64,000 nucleotides of DNA from JAJDXW01 sp965223775 (lineage in GTDB: Bacteria; Pseudomonadota; Gammaproteobacteria; HK1), in assembly GCA_965223775.1 (NCBI GenBank), contig OZ245021.1, forward strand, positions 2,976,001-3,040,000, in the 5' to 3' direction. The translations under genes and the position numbers were made by a program. The notes under the pieces were generated by a model. It was given only the letters and a program-made list of their open reading frames with translations. It was not told the origin of the DNA and made no database searches. This document shows, in pieces, positions 33,145 through 42,558 of the stretch (the stretch's first letter is position 1; each line of letters opens with the position of its first letter).

Positions 33145-35822
33145 CAGACTGTGCGCTCCATCTCGATCCGCCGGAACACCTCGATCTTGTCGCCCACCTG
33201 CACGTCGTCGTAGCTGCGCACGCCGATGCCGCACTCGGTGCCGGACACGACGTCCGTCACGTCCTCCTTGAAGCGTCGCAGAGATTCGAGCTCGCCCTCG
33301 AAGATGACGACCTCGTCGCGAAGCACGCGTATCGGAAGGCTTCGCCGTACCGCGCCCTCGACGACCAGGCAACCCGCGATGGCTCCGAAACGGCGGACCC
33401 GGAACACGTCCCTGACCTCCGCGAGACCCACGATCTCCTCCCGGATCTCGGGCGCGAGCATCCCGCTCAACGAGTTCCGGGCCATGTCGAGCACGTCGTA
33501 GATCACGCTGAAATAAAGAATTCCGACACCTTCGCGCTCGATCAGGCGGCGCGCCGCCACATCGGCCCGGGTATTGAATCCGATGATGATCGCTCCCGAT
33601 GCGATGGCGAGGTTGACGTCGGTCTCTCGAATCCCGCCGATTCCGCTCGACACCATGTTGACCCGGACCTCGTCCGTGGAAAGTTTGAGCAGCGCATCGG
33701 TGAGGGCTTCCGCCGACCCCTGGACGTCCGCCTTGAGCACGACGTTGAGGGCCCGCGCTTCGTCCTGCCCCATCTGGTTCAAGACGTTCTCCAGCTTGGC
33801 GGCCTGCTGCCGGGCAATGCGCTGCTCGCGGGTGCGGGTCTGGCGCAAGGAGGCGATCTCGCGCGCCTTTCGCTCGCTCGGGACCACCACCGCCTCGTCA
33901 CCCGCATCCGGAGGCGCGGAGAGCCCAAGAACCTCGACCGGCATGGAGGGACCGGCCCGCGCGACCTCGCGACCGCGTTCATCGACGAGTCCTCGAACCT
34001 TTCCGAACTCGCCGCCGGCAAGCAGGGTGTCGCCTCGCCGGAGAGTTCCCCCCTGGATGAGCACGGTCGCAACGGGGCCTCTGCCCCGGTCGAGCCTCGA
34101 CTCGATGACCGTTCCGCGGGCGGGGCCTTCCACCGGCGCCCGGATCTCGAGAAGCTCGGCCTGGAGAAGAACCGCATCGAGCAGCTCGTCGATGTGTTCG
34201 CCGGTCAAGGCGGAGACGTTGACGAACATGGTGTCTCCGCCCCATGCCTCGGGAATGAGGCCCTTTCCGGCGAGCTCCTGCATCACGCGTTCGGGGTGCG
34301 CGTCTTCGCGGTCGATCTTGTTGACCGCCACCACGATCGGGACACCCGCAGCCTTCGAATGCTGGATCGCCTCGTCGGTCTGCGGCATCACTCCGTCGTC
34401 CGCCGCAACGACCAGGATCACGATGTCGGTCACCCGCGACCCGCGCGCCCGCATCGCGGTGAACGCCGCGTGGCCGGGGGTGTCGAGAAAGGTGAGCGTT
34501 CCGCGTTCGGTCGCGACGTGGTAGGCGCCGATGTGCTGGGTGATGCCGCCCGCCTCACCGCCAGCCACGTCGGTGCTTCGTATCCGGTCGAGCAGGGAGG
34601 TCTTTCCGTGGTCGACGTGGCCCATGACGGTCACCACCGGCGCCCGCGCAGCGAACTCCCCATCTTCGGTCTGCGCGGCCGCGATGATCTCCTCTTCCAG
34701 TGCGTTCTTGTTGATCGGCCGGGCGACATGGCCCATCTCCTCCACCACGAGGGTCGCCGTCTCCTGATCGAGGGTCTGATTGATGGTCACCATCGAGCCG
34801 AGGTTCATCAGGGTCTTGAGAACCTCGGCGGCCTTGATGGACATCGCGTGCGCGAGATCGCCCACGGTGACGGTTTCCGGCACGCTGACTTCCCGTATCA
34901 CGGGTCCGGTCGGGCGCTCGAAGATATGCTGGGTCTGGGTGGTGACGGCCCTCCGGAGCTGGCGCCGCGGGCGCGATCGGCGCCGTCCGCTCCGATCGGA
35001 GCGCACGTGCAGCTCTCCGCGGTCCTTGCGCCCCTTGCGCTCGCTCTTTCGAGAGTCGCTCCGGCCCGGCTCCCGTCCAGGAGCGCGGGGCGTATCCTTG
35101 CGGGCCGATTTCGGCCCCGCTTCGGTGGAGGACGGGGCCGGTTCGGGGACGGCGGTCTCGGGGGCCGGCGCCGACTCGGCCTCCGAGGCCGGTTCGCCGG
35201 TCTCTTCGGGAGCGGAGGTCCGAGCCGCCCGGGCGGCTTCCGCTTCTGCCCGGGCCGCTTCTTCGTGCGCCCTTGCCTCGGCCAGCTCGCGCTCGCGCGC
35301 CTCCGCCTGCTCCTGCTCGCGCTGCCGGCGCACTTCCTCCTCGGCGCGGGCTTCGTTGTCCGTACGCAGCCGCTCGTCCAGCGTTCGCCGATGGGCGCGC
35401 GCCTCCTCCACCAGGTGGCTCTTGGCCGCCTCCTGCTCGCGGAGCGCCTCGCCGGTCGGACCGGCTGATTCGTCCGCCGGCCGGGCGTAGGTGCGCGACC
35501 GAAGCACGTCCACCTTGACCGTCCTCTTGCGGGCGGCTATCCGCCCTCCCGGGCCTCGCGTCTCGCGGGGCGAGGGGGCGATGGAAATCTCGCTTACCTG
35601 GCGGCGCTTGAGCGTGATCTTCTTGCGCGGAGACCGGCCGGTTCCCTCCTCGTCCTTGCCATGGACACGGCGCAGATAGGAAAGAAGCCTTTCCTTGTCC
35701 TGGTCGCTCAGCAGATCGGCTTCGGCCGCGTGGGGAAGCCCCGCCTCGCCGAGCTGTACCAGCAGGCGTTCGATGGGAGTGCCTACCGTCTCGGAAAATT
35801 CCCTGACGCTCACTTCGGCCAT
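33144..35822 (-). CDS. infB: Translation initiation factor IF-2
   Basis: 892 residues. There is an N-terminal domain (EFSETVGTPIERLLVQLGEAG) and a long Ala/Glu/Arg-rich linker (about residues 130-290). The GTPase then follows, with G1 GHVDHGKTS, G3 DTPGHAAF and G4 NKID, and lastly domains II to IV ending in the fMet-tRNA-binding barrel. It delivers initiator tRNA to the 30S subunit. It follows nusA by 12 bp. The linker is longer and more charged than the core, as is usual. Confidence 0.98.
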   Translation of the reverse strand: MAEVSVREFSETVGTPIERLLVQLGEAGLPHAAEADLLSDQDKERLLSYLRRVHGKDEEGTGRSPRKKITLKRRQVSEISIAPSPRETRGPGGRIAARKRTVKVDVLRSRTYARPADESAGPTGEALREQEAAKSHLVEEARAHRRTLDERLRTDNEARAEEEVRRQREQEQAEARERELAEARAHEEAARAEAEAARAARTSAPEETGEPASEAESAPAPETAVPEPAPSSTEAGPKSARKDTPRAPGREPGRSDSRKSERKGRKDRGELHVRSDRSGRRRSRPRRQLRRAVTTQTQHIFERPTGPVIREVSVPETVTVGDLAHAMSIKAAEVLKTLMNLGSMVTINQTLDQETATLVVEEMGHVARPINKNALEEEIIAAAQTEDGEFAARAPVVTVMGHVDHGKTSLLDRIRSTDVAGGEAGGITQHIGAYHVATERGTLTFLDTPGHAAFTAMRARGSRVTDIVILVVAADDGVMPQTDEAIQHSKAAGVPIVVAVNKIDREDAHPERVMQELAGKGLIPEAWGGDTMFVNVSALTGEHIDELLDAVLLQAELLEIRAPVEGPARGTVIESRLDRGRGPVATVLIQGGTLRRGDTLLAGGEFGKVRGLVDERGREVARAGPSMPVEVLGLSAPPDAGDEAVVVPSERKAREIASLRQTRTREQRIARQQAAKLENVLNQMGQDEARALNVVLKADVQGSAEALTDALLKLSTDEVRVNMVSSGIGGIRETDVNLAIASGAIIIGFNTRADVAARRLIEREGVGILYFSVIYDVLDMARNSLSGMLAPEIREEIVGLAEVRDVFRVRRFGAIAGCLVVEGAVRRSLPIRVLRDEVVIFEGELESLRRFKEDVTDVVSGTECGIGVRSYDDVQVGDKIEVFRRIEMERTV

Positions 35823-35834
35823 TCGGAATACCCC

Positions 35835-37361
35835 CTACGCAACATCGTCTTCGAACCATGCCGCCCGGGCCGCCATGATGAGCGCGCCCGCGCGTTCGTC
35901 GCTGATTCCGGTCATCTCCACCAGCTCGTCCGTGGCAAGGTCGGCCAGATCGTCTCGGGCGACCACTCCCTGGGTGGCGAGGCGCCGCGCGAGATCGCCG
36001 TCCATGCCGTCGAGATCGACGAGATCCTGATCGGGTACGCCGCCGCCGAGCTCTTCCTCGCGCGCGATCTCCTGCGTGATCAGGACGTCCTTGGCCCGGG
36101 CCCGCAGCGCATCGACGAGCTCCTCGTCGAACTCCTCGATCTGCTGTAGCTCCTCGATCGGCACGTAGGCCACCTCGTCGACCCCGGTAAACCCTTCCTG
36201 GACGAGGATGGTGGCGACTTCCTCGTCCACTTCGAGCGCCTCCATGAACCCCTGGACCAGCTTCTCGGCAGTGGCCTCGTTCTTCTCGTCCGCCTCCACC
36301 TCGGTCATGACGTTGAGGTTCCAGCCGGTGAGTTGCATGGCGAGGCGCACGTTCTGTCCGCCGCGGCCGATGGCCTGGGCGAGCTGGCTCTCGTCGACCG
36401 CGATATCCATCGACCGGGCCTCTTCGTCCATCACGATGGATACCACGTCGGCCGGAGACATCGCGTTGATCACGTACTGCGCGGGATTCGCGTCCCACGA
36501 GATGATGTCAACCCGTTCTCCGGCAAGCTCGTTGGATACCGCCTGAACACGCGAGCCGCGCATGCCCACGCAAGCGCCGACGGGGTCGATGCGGGGATCG
36601 AGGGAACGCACGCCGATCTTCGCGCGAAGCCCGGGATCGCGCGCCGCGCCCATGATCTCGATGAGTCCTTCGCCAATCTCCGGCACCTCGATACTGAACA
36701 GCTCCTTGAGCAGCTCCGGCGAGGTGCGGCTCACCTGAAGCTGGGGGCCGCGGGATTCGGGGGTCACCGCCTGCAGATAGCCGCGGACCCGATCGCCCGG
36801 ACGAAGGGCTTCCTTCGGAATCAGATCGTCGCGGGCGACGAGCGCGTCGGCGTTCCCGCCGAGGTCGAGGATGACGTTCCCGCGGTCCAGGCGCTTCACG
36901 AATCCGGTCACGAGCTCTCCCACCCGATCCTCGTACGCCTCGACGATCTGGGCGCGCTCCGCTTCCCGCACCTTCTGCACGATCACCTGCTTGGCGGTCT
37001 GGGCGGCGATGCGGCCGAAGGACACCGACATCGGCTCCCGGATGTATTCTCCGAGGGCGATGCCGGGATGATCGTGCACCGCCTGGGTCAACCGGGCATG
37101 GCGCTCGGGATCGAACTCGAACGGCTCCTCGTCCTCCCCCGCCGGAATATCCGCGTCGTCGTCCGCGACGACCTGCCAGCGCCGATGGGTGACGTACTCC
37201 CCGGTCTCGCGATCGATGGACACCTCCACGTCGATATCCGCCACGTGGCGGCGTTTCGTGGCGCTTGCGAGGGCCGCCTCGATCGCCTCGATCACGATGC
37301 TCGCATCGACTCCCTTCTCGTTCGACACCGAATCGACGACGGCCAGAATCTCCTTCGACAT
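35835..37361 (-). CDS. nusA: Transcription factor NusA
   Basis: 508 residues. The RNA-polymerase-binding N-domain (MSKEILAVVDSVSNEKGVDA) leads into S1 (about 135-200), two KH domains (SRVQAVSNELAGERVDI; IGRGGQNVRLAMQLTGWNL) and two C-terminal acidic helical repeats (LVQEGFTGVDEVAYV; LATQGVVARDDLADLA), the AR-binding domains seen in enteric NusA. It controls pausing, termination and antitermination. ATG 37361 lies 4 bp after rimP. An upstream in-frame ATG at 37382 is less likely. Confidence 0.98.
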   Translation of the reverse strand: MSKEILAVVDSVSNEKGVDASIVIEAIEAALASATKRRHVADIDVEVSIDRETGEYVTHRRWQVVADDDADIPAGEDEEPFEFDPERHARLTQAVHDHPGIALGEYIREPMSVSFGRIAAQTAKQVIVQKVREAERAQIVEAYEDRVGELVTGFVKRLDRGNVILDLGGNADALVARDDLIPKEALRPGDRVRGYLQAVTPESRGPQLQVSRTSPELLKELFSIEVPEIGEGLIEIMGAARDPGLRAKIGVRSLDPRIDPVGACVGMRGSRVQAVSNELAGERVDIISWDANPAQYVINAMSPADVVSIVMDEEARSMDIAVDESQLAQAIGRGGQNVRLAMQLTGWNLNVMTEVEADEKNEATAEKLVQGFMEALEVDEEVATILVQEGFTGVDEVAYVPIEELQQIEEFDEELVDALRARAKDVLITQEIAREEELGGGVPDQDLVDLDGMDGDLARRLATQGVVARDDLADLATDELVEMTGISDERAGALIMAARAAWFEDDVA

Positions 37362-37365
37362 CTGC

Positions 37366-37836
37366 TCATACCTCCGGCACAAGATTGGCCTTTCCGACCA
37401 GACCGAGCGGGATGATCCGTTCCTCGTCGCCCTCCCGGACCACCACGTTCCCTTCGCGGCACCCGACGAGTCGACCCTTCCATCCGCGGCGTCCGTCCAT
37501 GGGCTCGGTCGTGCGGAGCCGCACCGGATGGCCGGCGAACCGGACGAAATGGTCCGCGGTGAGGAGGGGCCGGTCGAGCCCCGGCGACGAGACCTCGAGA
37601 ACGTAGGACTCCGGGATGGGATCCTCCACGTCGAGCACCGCTCCGATCTGCCGGCTCGCCTTCTCGCAGTCCCCGACCGAAATGCCGGCGTCGCGGTCGA
37701 TGAATACCCGCAGAATCGAACCCTCTCCGGAGCCTTCCAGCTCGACCCCCACGAGCTCGTAGCCGAGCCCGGTGACCGAGGGCTCCAGGAGATCGCAGAT
37801 CCGCCGTTCCCGGGAAGACATCATTGCCGCTGCCAC
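37366..37836 (-). CDS. rimP: Ribosome maturation factor RimP
   Basis: 156 residues for 30S assembly. It contains LGYELVGVELEGSGEGSILRVFIDRDAGISVGDCEKASRQIGAVLD and YVLEVSSPGLDRPLLTADHFVRF, the two typical RimP blocks, then an SH3-like C-terminus. It is the first gene of the rimP-nusA-infB-rbfA-truB-rpsO-pnp operon. GTGGAGGAGCG upstream is a good ribosome site. The start may be M5 or M6 of the drawn frame. A terminator-like hairpin stands 25-30 bp before the start. Confidence 0.95.
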   Translation of the reverse strand: MAAAMMSSRERRICDLLEPSVTGLGYELVGVELEGSGEGSILRVFIDRDAGISVGDCEKASRQIGAVLDVEDPIPESYVLEVSSPGLDRPLLTADHFVRFAGHPVRLRTTEPMDGRRGWKGRLVGCREGNVVVREGDEERIIPLGLVGKANLVPEV

Positions 37837-37859
37837 GCTCCTCCACGCAAACCGTCCAC

Positions 37860-37887
37860 AAACAAAAAGTGGGCGAACCGCCCACTT
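37860..37887 (-). terminator. Terminator-like hairpin in the rimP leader (possible attenuator)
   Basis: On the minus strand, a perfect 9-bp stem AAGTGGGCG/CGCCCACTT with loop GTT is followed at once by TTTTTGTTTG, an intrinsic-terminator layout. It lies between the promoter-like boxes at 37995-38023 and the rimP start, so a transcript from that promoter must pass it. It could equally terminate transcripts coming from the FAD gene upstream. Confidence 0.7.
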
Positions 37888-37994
37888 CCCTCATGCGCCG
37901 CCGAACCGGCAGCGCCGCCAATCGTTCGCCGCGGGGCGCCTTGCCGTACCGCACGCACGACGCGCCGGACGGGGCACTTCCCGCCAGAACGCGG

Positions 37995-38023
37995 AGTCTA
38001 GACTTGGGCGCGCGTCATATCAA
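37995..38023 (-). promoter_or_regulatory. Sigma-70-type promoter of the rimP-nusA-infB operon
   Basis: Reading the minus strand, TTGATA (38018-38023), a 17-bp spacer and TAGACT (37995-38000) form a good vegetative promoter. Transcription would start near 37988, giving a leader of about 150 nt before rimP that contains the hairpin at 37867-37887. Confidence 0.6.
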
Positions 38024-38100
38024 CGCTTGCATGCACCGCAGGCCGTGAACGATGGAGGGTCCGAGGCCCGGCGGACCTTGGTTGCCCCGGAATCGACTCC

Positions 38101-39591
38101 TCAGGAGCCCCCGCCGTCCCGGGCCGCGGAACGTCCTGCGATACGTCCGAACACCGCCCCGGATACGAGACCGGTTCCCCCGGGGTAGTTGAAGTGGAAG
38201 AGCCCTCCGACCATCTCGCCGCAGGTGTAGAGACCCGGGATCGGGCGCCAGTCCGTGCCGAGCACCCGGGCGTGCTCGTCGATTGCGAGCCCTCCGAAGG
38301 TGAACGTGATTCCACCGGTGGCCGAGTAGGCGGCGAACGGCGGGTCGTCGAGCCGCAGCGCCCAGTTCGACTTGGGTGGATCGATCCCGGTGGTGGCGAG
38401 CCCGTCGCGGGAGGTCGGATCGAAGCCGGAGGGATCGCACGCCGCCTCGTTGTAGGCCTCGAGGGTGCGGAGCGCCTGCGGCCGGTCGTCGATGTCGAGC
38501 TGCGCGACCAGTCCCTCGAGGGTATCGGCGGTGAACGGATCGCTCGTACGGTAACGGGGCTCCAGCAGGTGCATCGTCTTCCGGTCGAATATCTGCCAGG
38601 CGAGCGATCCGGGCTGGCGGAGGATCTCGCCGCCGTACTTCGCATACGTGTAGAGCCCGACGTCCTCTCCTTCGTCCACGAACCGGCGCCCGGCGCGGTT
38701 CACCATCACCCCGAACGGATAGGACAGGCGGTTGCTCTTGTCGGTTCGCTTGCGGTCCGCGAAGTCCGGCCATTCGTTGCTGATGGGGGTCGAATGCCGT
38801 CCGCTCCACTGCCCACGGGGAAGCGCCCCCGCCTCGAGCGCCATTCGAAGGCCGTCGCCCTGGTTGTGGGCCGTGCCCCGGACCTTGGCATGGTCCCAGG
38901 GCGCCCCGAGATACTGGGCCCGCCATTGCGCGTTCGCCTCGAAGCCGCCGCAGGCGAGAATCACCGCCCGCGCGCTCAGCTCCTCGATCCCGGATGGAGC
39001 CCTCGTCTCCACGCCGGCGATCCGGCCGCGACGATCCCGCATGAGAGCGAGCGCTCCGGTCTCGTAGCGGATCTCGACCCCGTTCGACTGCGTCCGCGCG
39101 AACCAGTGCCGGGAGAGCCCTACCCCTTCCTGGCGGGCCCGGACGATGGCGCCCTTCTGGAACTTCACCCGGTTGCCCACCCGGATGCCGGCGAGGGCGA
39201 CCGCCGCCTCCATCGGGATCCCGCCGGTCTCGTGCATCCAGCGGATGGTCTCGTAGGAATTGCCGATGAGAATCCGCGCGAGCACAGGATCCGCCCGGTC
39301 CGCGGTCACTCGCCGCAGGTCCGACAGGAAGTCCTCCTCGGTGTACGGCTCCACGTTGTCGAAGAAGCCGGGGAGCCGGGCTTCGACGTCCGGCAGCAAC
39401 GGCTCGAGGGCGCGCGGCGTGCCGAATGCGATCCGCAGCAGCCCGCCGCTGAAGTAGGTATTGCCGCCCCGCTCGGACTCGGGCGCCTTCTCGAGCACCA
39501 CGACCCGGTCCGCACCTTCCTCGCGGGCGGAGTTGGCGGCGGCGAGCGCGGCATTCCCCGCCCCCACCACGATTACGTCAAAGTCAGGCAT
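38101..39591 (-). CDS. FAD-dependent tricarballylate dehydrogenase-like oxidoreductase
   Basis: 496-residue member of the fumarate-reductase/succinate-dehydrogenase flavoprotein group. It has an FAD site (VIVVGAGNAALAAANSARE), GGNTYFSGGLLRIAF, ILACGGFEANAQWR, substrate-loop segments (SATGGITFTFGGLAID) and a C-terminal FAD motif (GLYTCGEMVGGLFHFNYPGGTGL). The NAAL variant of the first motif and the overall length match TcuA, which oxidises tricarballylate to cis-aconitate. The partner TcuB and the transporter TcuC are absent nearby, so the substrate is open. Confidence 0.78.
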   Translation of the reverse strand: MPDFDVIVVGAGNAALAAANSAREEGADRVVVLEKAPESERGGNTYFSGGLLRIAFGTPRALEPLLPDVEARLPGFFDNVEPYTEEDFLSDLRRVTADRADPVLARILIGNSYETIRWMHETGGIPMEAAVALAGIRVGNRVKFQKGAIVRARQEGVGLSRHWFARTQSNGVEIRYETGALALMRDRRGRIAGVETRAPSGIEELSARAVILACGGFEANAQWRAQYLGAPWDHAKVRGTAHNQGDGLRMALEAGALPRGQWSGRHSTPISNEWPDFADRKRTDKSNRLSYPFGVMVNRAGRRFVDEGEDVGLYTYAKYGGEILRQPGSLAWQIFDRKTMHLLEPRYRTSDPFTADTLEGLVAQLDIDDRPQALRTLEAYNEAACDPSGFDPTSRDGLATTGIDPPKSNWALRLDDPPFAAYSATGGITFTFGGLAIDEHARVLGTDWRPIPGLYTCGEMVGGLFHFNYPGGTGLVSGAVFGRIAGRSAARDGGGS

Positions 39592-39762
39592 TGCGAATCG
39601 GTCCCGCTGGCTTTCTCGTCTTCTACTCTACAGGCTGGTGAGGTCGATTCGAATCGTCCGGGGATTCCCGTGGACCGCGACTCCTGAGAAAATGACGCCA
39701 TGAAACGCTCGGAAGGAAACGCTCCAGCGGTACTCGAGTGCCTTTGCCGCCACATCCCGTGT

Positions 39763-39970
39763 CTAGCCCGCAAATCTCACCAGCTTCCTGCTGCGGACGG
39801 CGATCCATGCGCTGTGACAGGCCGTACTCCCTCAAGCCGCTTCGACAGCGCGAACGCGCTAGTGTCGGCTACGCCTTCGCCAGCGCGTACGCGCTCCTTC
39901 GGTCCGTGCGGCCTGTCACAGCGCCGTCTCGCCGCCCTCGCGACGAAAGCTGGTGAGATTTCCGGGCTAG
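39763..39970. repeat. CTAG-terminated inverted-repeat element, copy C
   Basis: 208-bp element with CTAG at both ends and terminal inverted repeats CTAGCCCGCAAATCTCACCA and CTAGCCCGGAAATCTCACCA. Its interior, read in reverse, matches copy B closely over about 100 bp (shared GCGCGTACGCGCTGGCGAAG and GGCGCGTTCGCGCTGTCGAA with one to three differences). So it lies in the opposite orientation to B. It has no coding frame of its own and sits between the FAD enzyme and GNAT genes. The remainder of the gap (39592-39762) shows nothing I can name. Confidence 0.8.
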
Positions 39971-39992
39971 AGGCCGGCGCCGGGGTCTTCGA

Positions 39993-40742
39993 ATGACCCG
40001 GAACCTGCACGACGACCAGGTCCCCCGGGAGATCGATCCCGATTCGGGGGCGCCGATCGGGCCGCGGATCGCCGATCCGGGGCCCGCGAAGGCGCCCGAA
40101 CGCATCGTGCTCGAGGGGCGCTATGCCCGGCTCGAGCCGCTCGACCCGGTTCGCCATCGCGACGAACTCTACGCGGCCTCGACGCCGCCGGACGCAGCCG
40201 CGCGGTTTCGCTACCTCGCCGATCCACCGCCCGATTCACTCGCGACGTTCGATCCCTGGCTCGCGAGCATCGCGAGCTCCGCGGACCCGCTGTACTTCGC
40301 GGTGATCGAGCGCGCCACCGGACGGGTCGAAGGCAGACAGACGCTGATGCGCATCACTCCCGTCCACCGGTGCATCGAGATCGGCAATATCTACTGGGGC
40401 CCTCGGATAGCGGGGACCCGCGTCGCCACCGAGGCGATGTATCTCTTCGCCGTCTACGTCCTGGAGACCCTCGGGTATCGGCGCTACGAGTGGAAGTGCG
40501 ATGCGCTCAACGCTCCCTCGCGCCGAGCTGCACAACGCTTCGGCTTCACCTGGGAGGGGCACTTCCGCCGAGCGGTCATCGTCCGCGACCGCACGCGCGA
40601 CACCGCCTGGTTCTCGATGATCGACGAGGAGTGGCCGGCGCTGAAGGCGGCCTACGAGCGATGGCTCGCGCCGGAGAACTTCGACGCGAAGGGGCGGCAG
40701 AAGACACGGCTGAGCGAGCTGACGGCGGCGCTCGCGGGCTGA
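39993..40742 (+). CDS. GNAT-family N-acetyltransferase
   Basis: 249 residues of the RimJ/RimL-type GNAT fold. It has GRYARLEPLDPVRHRDELYA at the start of the domain, YFAVIERATGRVEGRQTLMRI, IEIGNIYWGPRIAGTRVATEAMYLFAVYVLE (acetyl-CoA binding region) and CDALNAPSRRAAQRFGFTWEG. It probably acetylates a protein N-terminus or a small amine, with the target unknown. The ATG lies 23 bp after repeat copy C. The 292 bp after it (40743-41034) contain no gene I can support. Confidence 0.88.
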   Translation: MTRNLHDDQVPREIDPDSGAPIGPRIADPGPAKAPERIVLEGRYARLEPLDPVRHRDELYAASTPPDAAARFRYLADPPPDSLATFDPWLASIASSADPLYFAVIERATGRVEGRQTLMRITPVHRCIEIGNIYWGPRIAGTRVATEAMYLFAVYVLETLGYRRYEWKCDALNAPSRRAAQRFGFTWEGHFRRAVIVRDRTRDTAWFSMIDEEWPALKAAYERWLAPENFDAKGRQKTRLSELTAALAG

Positions 40743-41034
40743 AGGACGCGCGCGCGGGAACCCGGGCGCAGCCCTGCCCTGCCCGCCCGGCTCTTCACCC
40801 GCGGTCAATGCCTGCGCACGATCACGAGGCATCGCATGAGGGCGGTCCAGCGGTCTTTTCCGATCAGCCGGCAGGCGTCGGCGGCGCGCGAGCGAGCGAG
40901 CGAAGGCCGCAGAGCGGCGCGGCGCGGTACCGTCTCGTCTCGGCTCAGCCGGGTGCTGCGCTCTTCGTCCCCGCGACGCCGGGAAGGGAGGCTCCCCGAC
41001 CGCTTTCAATCCGATCCGTCCGGCCGCGGCCGCC

Positions 41035-42336
41035 TCATCCCACGACCGAGAAGCTGCTCTCGCGATTGATCTCGCGCTTGCGGGAGCAGAAGCTCATGTC
41101 GAGCAGGAAGTCCATGTTCGGCAGCCGGTACTGAAGCGGGTTTGCATCGTGGTCGTTCCCGCCTTCGACGTAGTCGATGAGGGCGGCCATCATCATGCCG
41201 ACGACCGGCGCGTTCTTGAACTGGTTCCCGCTGGTCCCGACCGCCATGTAGAAGCCCGGCAGGTCGGACTGGTCGTAGATCGGGATCCAGTCGTCGGAGG
41301 CGTCGTAAAGGTCCGCGATCCCCTGCACATGGTTCGGAATCCCGAGTGAAGGGAAACGTTGAGCCGCGCGCAGCGCCTGAAGACGCGTCTGATCCGTGAT
41401 GTCCGTGTCGTAGTCGTCGGGATCCACCCATTCCAACGGATCGCATTCCGGTTCTTCGCTCCCGACGAGAATCTTGTTGCCCACCTCCGGACGCCAGTAG
41501 CCGCCGATATCGGCATCGGAGCAGATGAGGCCATTCGCCTCGAAGTCGAACCCTTCCGGCGAAGGAACGTGGGCCACTTCGACTCGGAGGGCTCGGGTCT
41601 TGATGTTCATGCCCTCGCTGACACCCGCCATGTCGTTGATCTTGTAGGAATGGGGACCGCCCGCATTGACGACGACGGGAGCGTGAAGGGTACGGCCGGA
41701 CTCCAGCGCGACCCCGCAAACACGACCGTTCGCCCGAAGCACGTCGACGACTCGTCCGTTCATGATGAACGTCGCGCCGTTGCGCCTGGCCGCCGCCTGA
41801 ATGTTCTGGGTCGCAAGCATGGGATCGCTGATGTACCCCGCCTTCGGGAAGTACAGCACGTAGCGCAGGTCGCCGTTCTGCTCCCCGAAGGCCGAATCGT
41901 CGGCCGTCTTGACGGGATGGAAGTGGCCCGGGCTCATGATGGGCAGATTCGCGCTCATCTTGGCCGGCGTCCAGACTTCATAGGGTATGTCGATCTCGTT
42001 CGCGATGTCTTCGAGCTTCTTCCCGAAGCCGTTGCTCTCGAAGCAGGTGTAGCAGCAGCCCACCTCCCGGTAGGTCGCCAGTGCTTCATCGCCTTGCGCG
42101 CCGAGGTATTCCGCCCAGCCCTCCCAGAACGGGTAGTTCGACTTCGCCAGCGCCGCGCCGCTCAGGGTCGAGTAGTGGGTTCGGATGATCGCGCAGGAGT
42201 TGCAGGTGGAGCCCGAACCGGCCACCGCATTCTTCTCGACGCAAGCGACCTTCCGCCCGCCCCTCGCCAATTCATAGGCGATGGCGCAGCCAATGATGCC
42301 GCCGCCGATGATCACCGCGTCATACCTGTTCATCAT
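41035..42336 (-). CDS. FAD-dependent amine oxidase/dehydrogenase (DAO family)
   Basis: 433 residues. It has an N-terminal Rossmann FAD site (DAVIIGGGIIGCAIAYELARGG), GSGSTCNSCAIIRTHYS, a substrate-binding DAO domain and a C-terminal FAD contact (PGFYMAVGTSGNQFKNAPVVG). It resembles sarcosine/dimethylglycine-type oxidoreductases, which demethylate secondary or tertiary amines. The histidine that covalently binds FAD in some relatives is not evident. It lies 222 bp downstream of the dimethylformamidase large subunit, in the same direction, and might oxidise the amine product. Substrate is inferred only. Confidence 0.82.
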   Translation of the reverse strand: MMNRYDAVIIGGGIIGCAIAYELARGGRKVACVEKNAVAGSGSTCNSCAIIRTHYSTLSGAALAKSNYPFWEGWAEYLGAQGDEALATYREVGCCYTCFESNGFGKKLEDIANEIDIPYEVWTPAKMSANLPIMSPGHFHPVKTADDSAFGEQNGDLRYVLYFPKAGYISDPMLATQNIQAAARRNGATFIMNGRVVDVLRANGRVCGVALESGRTLHAPVVVNAGGPHSYKINDMAGVSEGMNIKTRALRVEVAHVPSPEGFDFEANGLICSDADIGGYWRPEVGNKILVGSEEPECDPLEWVDPDDYDTDITDQTRLQALRAAQRFPSLGIPNHVQGIADLYDASDDWIPIYDQSDLPGFYMAVGTSGNQFKNAPVVGMMMAALIDYVEGGNDHDANPLQYRLPNMDFLLDMSFCSRKREINRESSFSVVG

Positions 42337-42558
42337 CGCCCCTCCAGGCCGATTGTCTCGTCACCAGAATCGTCGAGGCGCAGCGGCGACGCAAGCGCCC
42401 TCCCCAGCGCGCGAGCCCGTGGTTCGTCAAGCCGCCCGAAACGGCTATCGTGGACCCCGGCAGGATGCGCGATGCTCACGGGGCGCCGGACCCGGGCCGG
42501 GCATCCACCAGCATCCCGGTCACCTCCTCGGTGGTACGGACATCCGCCACGAGCTGCA

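Noticed and set aside
31686..35468. 1260-codon plus-strand frame
   Set aside because: Antisense of truB, rbfA and infB, all of which are unmistakable on the other strand.
40743..41034. Small gene or further CTAG-type repeat after the GNAT gene
   Set aside because: Only GC-rich sequence with simple GAGC repeats. No CTAG termini and no shared core were found.
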